In this document: piece by piece, positions 58,746 through 64,000 of the stretch
How positions within the stretch are numbered: the stretch's first letter is position 1
Layout of the letters: the number at the start of each line of letters is the position of its first letter
Assembly (NCBI RefSeq): GCF_040110915.1
Contig: NZ_CP157793.1
Coordinates: 1,004,939 to 1,068,938 of the forward strand
Direction: 5' to 3'
Source: Stappia sp.
GTDB taxonomy: Bacteria > Pseudomonadota > Alphaproteobacteria > Rhizobiales > Stappiaceae
Length of the DNA stretch: 64,000 nucleotides
Notes under the pieces: model-generated
Database searches by the model: none
What the model saw: the letters and a program-made list of their open reading frames with translations, nothing else
Told to the model about the DNA's origin: nothing
Position numbers and translations under genes: made by a program

Positions 58746-59393
58746 TCAGGGCCGGCCGTCGGCGACCCAGCGGGCATGCAGCCCCGCGATGTCGGAGGCG
58801 CACAAGGCCGCCATCTCCGCCTCGATCCGCTCCAGCGGCCAGTCCCACCAGCGCATTTCGAGCAGGCGGGCGATGTCGGCGTCGCCGAAGCGCTTGCGGA
58901 TCTGGCGCGCCGGGTTGCCCGCGACGACGGCATAGGGCTCGACCGGCTTGGTCACCACGGCGCGCGCGCCGATCATGGCGCCGTCGCCGATGGTGATGCC
59001 GGGCAGGATCAGCGCCTCGGAGCCGATCCACACGTCGTTGCCGATGACCGTGTCGCCGGCCGGGCGATAGCCGTCGACCGCCTTGGCAAAGGTCTCCCCC
59101 TCGCCGGCGTAGAAGAAGGGAAAGGTCGAGACCCAGTCGGCGCGGTGCCCCTGATTGCCCGCCATCATGAACGCCGCGCCGCTGCCGATGGAGCAGAAGC
59201 TGCCGACGATCAGTCGGTCAACATCGTCGCGATCGGGCATCAGGTAGCGCGCGCAGTCGTCGAAGGAATGGCCGTGATAGTAGCCCGAGTAATAGCTGAA
59301 ACGGCCGACGCGGATGTTGGGATTGGTCACCTGCCGGTCGAGCGGCACGCCCTTGAACGGGCTCTCGAAGAAATTCTGCACGTCTTGCCTCAT
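58746..59393 (-). CDS. CatB-type (xenobiotic) acetyltransferase
   Basis: This 215-residue left-handed beta-helix acetyltransferase resembles the type B chloramphenicol/xenobiotic acetyltransferases: [41 protein letters not shown] with catalytic-type H83, and hexapeptide repeats ([28 protein letters not shown]). It would transfer acetyl from acetyl-CoA to a hydroxyl or amine. Many chromosomal members do not confer resistance. It lies inside the C1 operon region, 91 bp after the DUF1638 gene, so its acceptor may be a pathway compound; that is inference. Confidence 0.85.
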   Translation of the reverse strand: MRQDVQNFFESPFKGVPLDRQVTNPNIRVGRFSYYSGYYHGHSFDDCARYLMPDRDDVDRLIVGSFCSIGSGAAFMMAGNQGHRADWVSTFPFFYAGEGETFAKAVDGYRPAGDTVIGNDVWIGSEALILPGITIGDGAMIGARAVVTKPVEPYAVVAGNPARQIRKRFGDADIARLLEMRWWDWPLERIEAEMAALCASDIAGLHARWVADGRP

Positions 59394-59484
59394 GAATCGG
59401 TGGCCTGTGTGGCGACCCGACAAGCACGGATCGGACGCGGCCGCAAGACGATGCGCGCAACCCGGCCCCTTGACGTGGCGCGTG

Positions 59485-60174
59485 TCAAAGGTCGGCGAGG
59501 CGGTCCTGAAGAAGACCGTAGCCGGTGACGCGCCGGGCATAGGCGAGGCCAAGCCGCTCGGCGGCGGCGCGGGCACGCGCCTCCAGACCCTCATCCGGCA
59601 CCTGCACCAGATAGAGCAGGCGCGTGTAGTTGCCGAAATAGGCGTCGCGCAGTTCCGGATGCGTGTCGAGCCCGAGCGGGCGCCACACGAGACTGTCGAA
59701 GTGCCGGGCGAGGAAATCGGTGAGGTAGAAGGTGCCGGGCTCGGCCTCGGCCTCCGCGTCGAAGACGTCCAGACCCGCGAAGAAGGCATAGCAATGCGCG
59801 CCGTCGAGCCGGGCGACCCCTTCCTCCGCCAGCACCTTGTCGAGCAGTCCGCCGGTGCCGCAATCGCCATAGCCGACGAGAATGCGGCCATAGTGCGGGC
59901 GGGCGACATGGATCGCGCGCCGCACGGCCTCGGGGATCTTTTCCGGACGGTTGTGAAGCTGCGCCGGCAGGCATTGCAGCGCGACGTGGGTCAGCCCGTG
60001 CTGGCGGGTGATGGCGAGGATCTCGTTGGCGAGCGCGCCGCAGGCGATAACAAGCACGCGGGCGGCGGCATCGCCCGGCACGTGCGGCGTGCCGGCGGGC
60101 GTGGCCGCTTGCCCGGCCAACGCTCCCGTGTGCGCCCCCATTTGCGCCCCCGACCCCGTCGCCGGCGCGGTCAT
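59485..60174 (-). CDS. DUF1638 protein
   Basis: This 229-residue protein matches DUF1638: [31 protein letters not shown] and [14 protein letters not shown], with several conserved Cys and His that could bind a metal. DUF1638 genes accompany MttB and corrinoid methyltransferase genes in many genomes. The function is not assigned; the Cys-containing CGAL and YGDCGTGG blocks suggest redox or metal chemistry. The first 35 residues are low-complexity and may not be conserved. It begins 3 bp after the corrinoid-protein stop. Confidence 0.8.
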   Translation of the reverse strand: MTAPATGSGAQMGAHTGALAGQAATPAGTPHVPGDAAARVLVIACGALANEILAITRQHGLTHVALQCLPAQLHNRPEKIPEAVRRAIHVARPHYGRILVGYGDCGTGGLLDKVLAEEGVARLDGAHCYAFFAGLDVFDAEAEAEPGTFYLTDFLARHFDSLVWRPLGLDTHPELRDAYFGNYTRLLYLVQVPDEGLEARARAAAERLGLAYARRVTGYGLLQDRLADL

Positions 60175-60177
60175 GGC

Positions 60178-60885
60178 CTAGCCTGCGCGGGCGGCGAGCT
60201 GGTTGTGCCGGCGCGCGATCAGGTCCGTGGCGAGCTCCACCGTCACGGCCGCGTCGCGCCCGTAGGCGTCGGCGCCGATCGCCTGGCCGAATTCCTCGTT
60301 GAGCGGCGCGCCGCCCACCATGACGATGTAGTCGTCGCGGATGCCCTTTTCGACCATCGCGTCGATGACCACCTTCATGTAGGGCATGGTGGTGGTCAGC
60401 AGCGCCGACATGCCGAGAATGTCCGGCTTGTGCTCCTCCAGCGCGGCGAGGTAGTTCTCGACCGGATTGTTGATGCCGATGTCGATCACCTCGAAGCCCG
60501 CGCCCTCCATCATCATAGAGACGAGGTTCTTGCCGATGTCGTGAATGTCGCCCTTGACCGTGCCGATGACCATCTTGCCGACCTTGGGCGCGCCGGTCTC
60601 GGCGAGCAGCGGGCGCAGCAGGCCCATGCCGGCCTTCATGGCGTTGGCCGACATCAGCACTTCGGGAACGAAGAGAATGCCGTCGCGAAAGTCGACGCCG
60701 ACGATCCGCATGCCTTCGACGAGGGCGTCGGTGAGGATCTTGTAGGGCGTCCAGCCGCGTTCCAGCAGGATCTCGACGCCCTCGACGATCTCGTCCTTGA
60801 GCCCGTCGTAGAGATCGTCATGCATCTGCTCGACGAGCTCTTCGTCCGACAGCGACCTGAGATCGAGATCTTCTTCTTCCGACAT
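60178..60885 (-). CDS. corrinoid (B12-binding) methyl-carrier protein
   Basis: This 235-residue protein has an N-terminal four-helix cap (about 20-100) and a Rossmann-like cobalamin domain (103-225). The lower-ligand motif is DIHDIGKN with H115 (G-D-x-H-x-x-G). It is the carrier that takes methyl from MttB and gives it to the THF methyltransferase, like MtbC/MttC. The first 25 residues are markedly acidic (EEEDLDL, SDEELVE, DDL), in contrast to the Arg-rich tails of its partners. It is first in its operon, with DUF1638 next. Confidence 0.92.
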   Translation of the reverse strand: MSEEEDLDLRSLSDEELVEQMHDDLYDGLKDEIVEGVEILLERGWTPYKILTDALVEGMRIVGVDFRDGILFVPEVLMSANAMKAGMGLLRPLLAETGAPKVGKMVIGTVKGDIHDIGKNLVSMMMEGAGFEVIDIGINNPVENYLAALEEHKPDILGMSALLTTTMPYMKVVIDAMVEKGIRDDYIVMVGGAPLNEEFGQAIGADAYGRDAAVTVELATDLIARRHNQLAARAG

Positions 60886-60969
60886 GTGCCGTTCCCCGCG
60901 AGCAAGGGATTTGGTGTACTTAACAAGACCGACTGTGGGGCGCGCGCGCCCGCGCCGGTATCCCACATG

Positions 60970-60997
60970 CGACACGCGCGGTCGCTGGTGCGACAGG
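60970..60997. promoter_or_regulatory. shared C1-module element, copy 2
   Basis: CGACACGCGC-N2-TCGC-N5-CGACAGG, the same as copy 1 at 58538-58565 and in the same orientation. It lies 85-112 bp upstream of the corrinoid-protein start and 64 bp before the divergent TIM-barrel/MGS gene. Here it also reads as two TGCGACA boxes 22 bp apart (60968 and 60990). Confidence 0.6.
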
Positions 60998-61060
60998 ACG
61001 GCGCAGCGCGCACGCCTGGCCCCTGCCCGGACAGGCGTTTTCACAACGGAGCGGACGCGG

Positions 61061-62179
61061 ATGGCCTTCGATTTCATCTTCATGCTGACCGAGGACGACC
61101 GCACGATTTCCGACGCCCGCCGCCGGCTGGAGGAGGTGCTGGCCGGCGGCGCGCGGCACATCGGCTTCAAGGACGTGGGCCTTGCCTTCGACGAGCTGAA
61201 GGGGCTGGCGCGCGCGATCCGCGAGGCCGGCGGGCGCGCCTATCTCGAGGTCGTCAGTCTCGACGAGGACAGCGAACTGCGCTCGGCCCGCGCGGCGATC
61301 GACCTGGAGGTCGACTGCCTGCTCGGCGGCACGCGCCCCGATGCGGTCGCGCCGCTGCTCAAGGCCCATCCGGTGCGCTACTATCCCTTCGCCGGCGACA
61401 TTGTCGGTCACCCGAGCGTACTCGCCGGCTCCATCGATACGATTGCGGAGAGCGCCCGGCGGCTGACGGATCTGGAGAGCGTGCACGGTCTCGATCTGCT
61501 CGCCTATCGCTTCGCCGGCGACGTGCCGGCGCTGATGCGCCGCGTGTGCGAGACCGTCGACAAGCCGGTGATCATGGCCGGCAGCATCGACCGGCCGGAC
61601 CGGATCGAGGCGGTGGCGGAAGCCGGCGCGGCCGGGTTCACGGTGGGCACGGCGGCCTTTCAGGGCCAGTTCGCCGCGCCGGGTGCGGGGCTTGCTGATC
61701 AGGTGCGCGCGATCCTGGCGCTGACGCTGTCCGCACGCCGGCGCTCCACCGCGCCGCGCCGGCTGGCGCTCGTCGCGCATAACGCGCGCAAGGCGCATCT
61801 TAAGGCCTGGGTCGCGCGGCACGCGGAAATCCTGAAGCGTCAGACGCTGATCTCCACCGGCGGCACGGGGGCGATGCTGATGGAGAGCGTGCCGGGATTG
61901 TCCATCCAGCGCCTGCAGCGCGGATCGCATGGCGGCGACCAGCAGCTCGGCGCGTTGATCGCGACCGGCGAACTCGATGCGGTGATCTTCTTCGCCGATC
62001 CGCACGGCCACCATGCAAGCGACGTCGATCTGATCGCGCTAACCCGGCTTGCCATCTTGCACGACACGCCGATGGCCTGCTCGCCGGCGGCGGCCGATCT
62101 CGTCGTCAGCGCCAGTCTTGAGGCGCCACGCGAGGCGTTTCTGGAAACGCCACGGGCGGAGCCGAAGCCCCGCCCGTGA
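61061..62179 (+). CDS. TIM-barrel / methylglyoxal-synthase-like fusion protein
   Basis: This 372-residue protein has two parts. Residues 1-225 look like a small phosphate-binding TIM barrel (RHIGFKDVGL, KPVIMAGSIDRPDRI, GTAAFQG). Residues 233-350 match methylglyoxal synthase: LALVAHNARKAHL, ISTGGTGAML and GGDQQLGALI. Compared with E. coli MgsA, the catalytic D71, D91 and D101 are kept (D293, D313, D323). H98 appears to be Ser (S320) and D20 is Asn (N241). The substrate may therefore differ. It is divergent from the corrinoid operon across the shared element, so co-regulation is likely. The function is not known. Confidence 0.78.
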   Translation: MAFDFIFMLTEDDRTISDARRRLEEVLAGGARHIGFKDVGLAFDELKGLARAIREAGGRAYLEVVSLDEDSELRSARAAIDLEVDCLLGGTRPDAVAPLLKAHPVRYYPFAGDIVGHPSVLAGSIDTIAESARRLTDLESVHGLDLLAYRFAGDVPALMRRVCETVDKPVIMAGSIDRPDRIEAVAEAGAAGFTVGTAAFQGQFAAPGAGLADQVRAILALTLSARRRSTAPRRLALVAHNARKAHLKAWVARHAEILKRQTLISTGGTGAMLMESVPGLSIQRLQRGSHGGDQQLGALIATGELDAVIFFADPHGHHASDVDLIALTRLAILHDTPMACSPAAADLVVSASLEAPREAFLETPRAEPKPRP

Positions 62180-62203
62180 TCCTGCGGCCGGATCCGACTA
62201 CGG

Positions 62204-63892
62204 TTAGGCCGCCTGACGGACCTTGGTGAGAAAATCCCGCATGGCGTCCTGCATCCGCGTCGCGCGGGCGTGGAGCTGGTCCACCGCGGCGCGGGTCGTG
62301 TCGCTGAGCCGGCCGGTCTCGCCGGCGCCCTCGCTGACGCGGGCGATGGAGGCGGACACGCTCGCCGTCCCTTGCGCGGCCTCCGAGACGCTGCGAGCGA
62401 TCTCCGTCGTGGCGACGTTCTGCTCCTGCGCGGCGCTCGCCATGGCGTCGGTCGTGGTCGCGATCTCGCGCACCAGCCCGGCGACGCTGTCCGAGGCGTC
62501 GGTCGAGGCATCGGCGGCCGCCCGCATGTCGGCGATGTGGCGGTCGATCTGTTCCGTGGCCTTGGAGGTCTGCTCGGCGAGCGCCTTCACCTCCGAGGCG
62601 ACGACCGCGAAGCCCTTGCCGGCCTCGCCGGCCCGCGCCGCCTCTATGGTGGCGTTGAGGGCGAGAAGGTTCGTCTGCTCCGCGATGTCGGTGATCAGCT
62701 TGGTGACGTCGCCGATGCGCGCGACCACCTGCTGCACCGTCGCGACGGCCTCCGAGGAGCGTCCGACCTCCGCTTCGGTGCGACTGGTGATGTCGGCGGT
62801 GGAGGTCACCTGATCGGTGATCGCGCGGATGGAGGCGGACAGCTCCTCCGTGGCGCTGGCCACCGTGTTGACGTTCGTCGTCGCCTGTTCGGCGGCCGCG
62901 GACACCGAGATCGACTGTTCGTTGGTGCCATTGGCAATGTCCGAGAGTTGCGTCGCGGCGGCGTTGAGGTCGTCCAGCATGGCGAGCATCTCACCCGAGA
63001 TCGACATCACGGTGCCCTCGAATTCCGCCGCCACGCTCTCCATTTCCGCGCGCTTGATCCGCTCGGCGTCGGCGCGCTGATCCTCCGTCTCGCGCTCCAG
63101 CTCGCGGGTGCGGATCAGGTTGTTGCGGAACACGCCGAGCGCGCCGGCCATGGCGCCGATCTCGTCGCGGCGTCCTTCAAAGCCGATCTCCTGATCCGTG
63201 TCGCCTTCGGCGAGCCGCTCGGTGACGCGGTACAGGCGCCCGAGCGGACGGGAGACCAGCACGTGATTGAACAGCCCCAACAGCACCGCAAGCGTCGTGA
63301 TCAGGGCGGCACTTGCAAGCGCGACCGTCTGCACGAGGCCGAGGGCGGCGTTCTGCTTCTCGATCGACGCGGCACGGGCCGAGGCGATGGCGGCGGAGAA
63401 GGCGGCGGCTTCGGCGCGCACCGCCTGGAACAGCTCGGTCGCCGGCGGCGTGATCTCGATGGCGCGGGCCAGATCGACCGTCTCCGGGCGACGCATGTTC
63501 TCGATCTGCCGCTGCGCGATCTGCCGGCTCCAGGCGGTCCACGCCGCGCGCAGGTCGCTCAGCCGCTGACGTTCCGCGGGAAGGACCTCGCCGACGGTGC
63601 CGCTCAGCGTGTCGAAGCCGGCGGCGATGGCGCGGCCCTGCTCCTGCGAGGTGGCGAGCCAGTCGCGGTTGCCGGTCAGGAGAAAGGTCTTCAGCGTGAG
63701 CGCCTGCTCGACGATCTGGCCGTCCAGGTCGCGGGTCTCCGCGTTGAGCTGGGCGAGCGTGTTCGCGCGCTCGACCTCGCCAAGCGCATTCGACGAGTTG
63801 AGGGCCGCGACCCCGCCCGATACGGCGCCGACGAGAGCGAGGGCGAAGAAGGCACCTGCGGCCTTCGCGCTGACGGGAAGATTCTGCAACAT
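62204..63892 (-). CDS. methyl-accepting chemotaxis protein
   Basis: This 562-residue chemoreceptor has a membrane segment at about 12-31, a periplasmic helical sensor (35-185; CHASE3 or four-helix type), a second membrane segment at 188-210, HAMP (211-265) and a signalling domain with the hairpin tip [31 protein letters not shown] (about residues 420-450). There is no C-terminal CheR-docking pentapeptide. The ligand is unknown; closeness to the amine-use genes hints at chemotaxis to such compounds but is not proof. Confidence 0.92.
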   Translation of the reverse strand: MLQNLPVSAKAAGAFFALALVGAVSGGVAALNSSNALGEVERANTLAQLNAETRDLDGQIVEQALTLKTFLLTGNRDWLATSQEQGRAIAAGFDTLSGTVGEVLPAERQRLSDLRAAWTAWSRQIAQRQIENMRRPETVDLARAIEITPPATELFQAVRAEAAAFSAAIASARAASIEKQNAALGLVQTVALASAALITTLAVLLGLFNHVLVSRPLGRLYRVTERLAEGDTDQEIGFEGRRDEIGAMAGALGVFRNNLIRTRELERETEDQRADAERIKRAEMESVAAEFEGTVMSISGEMLAMLDDLNAAATQLSDIANGTNEQSISVSAAAEQATTNVNTVASATEELSASIRAITDQVTSTADITSRTEAEVGRSSEAVATVQQVVARIGDVTKLITDIAEQTNLLALNATIEAARAGEAGKGFAVVASEVKALAEQTSKATEQIDRHIADMRAAADASTDASDSVAGLVREIATTTDAMASAAQEQNVATTEIARSVSEAAQGTASVSASIARVSEGAGETGRLSDTTRAAVDQLHARATRMQDAMRDFLTKVRQAA

Positions 63893-63908
63893 GAAAAACC
63901 TCGATGCC

Positions 63909-64000
63909 TCAGGAGCCGAAGGACGCGCGACGCATCAGCTCGGTGAGATTGAATTCGACCGTGGCGGCGCCGATCGTGCGGCCGGTGTCGGGATCGGGCA
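63909..64000 (-). CDS. 3' end of a gene running past the window edge
   Basis: Only 29 C-terminal residues are visible ([20 protein letters not shown] then LMRRASFGS), ending at TGA 63909-63911. It lies 16 bp upstream of the chemoreceptor start on the same strand, so the two are probably co-transcribed. The fragment does not identify a family; a sensory or periplasmic protein is a guess. Confidence 0.55.
   Translation of the reverse strand, partial: PDPDTGRTIGAATVEFNLTELMRRASFGS

Overview
The window is GC-rich, densely coded DNA whose gene content fits an alphaproteobacterium. An order such as Hyphomicrobiales, or a marine Stappia- or roseobacter-like lineage, is inference only. The supporting signs are an IolR-type inositol locus with GGAA-N6-TTCC operators, a PccR-type regulator beside TTTGCAAA sites, DUF1194 and DUF1638 proteins, and a non-pyrrolysine MttB demethylation cluster. 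No rRNA, tRNA or CRISPR array was seen.

Layout. 1-3.1 kb: the end of an unknown gene, a pirin, and a phosphonate monoester hydrolase/sulfatase. 3.1-9.7 kb: inositol-type ABC importer (ATPase, permease, binding protein), iolR, iolG and a second Gfo/Idh/MocA dehydrogenase, with two IolR operators; iolBCDE are not here. 9.7-14 kb: LysR regulator, mmsA, a tandem repeat and a thiolase. 14-22.4 kb: a membrane protein with a lipoyl-like N-terminus, a ChaN-like protein, a K+/H+ antiporter, a saccharopine-dehydrogenase-like enzyme with its Lrp regulator, and two small exported proteins. 22.5-30.7 kb: propionyl-CoA assimilation (pccB, a DUF4160/DUF2442 pair, pccA, scpA) divergent from pccR. 30.7-31.6 kb: a DUF2335 cassette flanked by direct repeats copied from the pccR 3' end. 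31.7-35.5 kb: LysR regulator and a two-subunit molybdenum hydroxylase.

35.6-50.7 kb holds methylated-amine catabolism. It contains a truncated sarcosine-oxidase alpha-like gene and a gamma-like gene. On the minus strand, a four-gene polyamine/opine-type ABC importer is followed by creatinase, and mttB lies upstream of it. An FAD/GcvT sarcosine- or dimethylglycine-dehydrogenase-like gene and a betaine-homocysteine methyltransferase-like gene lie on the plus strand. 50.7-51.8 kb is a lower-GC islet with three small unknown genes. 51.9-54.2 kb: an APC permease and a DUF1194 protein. 54.3-62.2 kb is the rest of the corrinoid C1 module: ASKHA reductive activator, methyl-THF:corrinoid methyltransferase, MTHFR, a PF13769-like small protein, a CatB-like acetyltransferase, DUF1638, the corrinoid protein, and a TIM-barrel/methylglyoxal-synthase fusion. 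A chemoreceptor and a gene fragment end the window.

How it could work together (inference): creatine is imported and cut to sarcosine plus urea. Sarcosine or dimethylglycine is oxidised by the FAD/GcvT enzyme, giving methylene-THF. MttB moves a methyl group from an unidentified quaternary amine to the corrinoid protein, then to THF, and MTHFR oxidises methyl-THF. The least explained parts are the Arg/Gly-rich tails on four enzymes of this module opposite an acidic leader on the corrinoid protein, a shared 28-nt element upstream of two of its operons, the MGS fusion with altered active-site residues, and the 270-residue insert in one permease.
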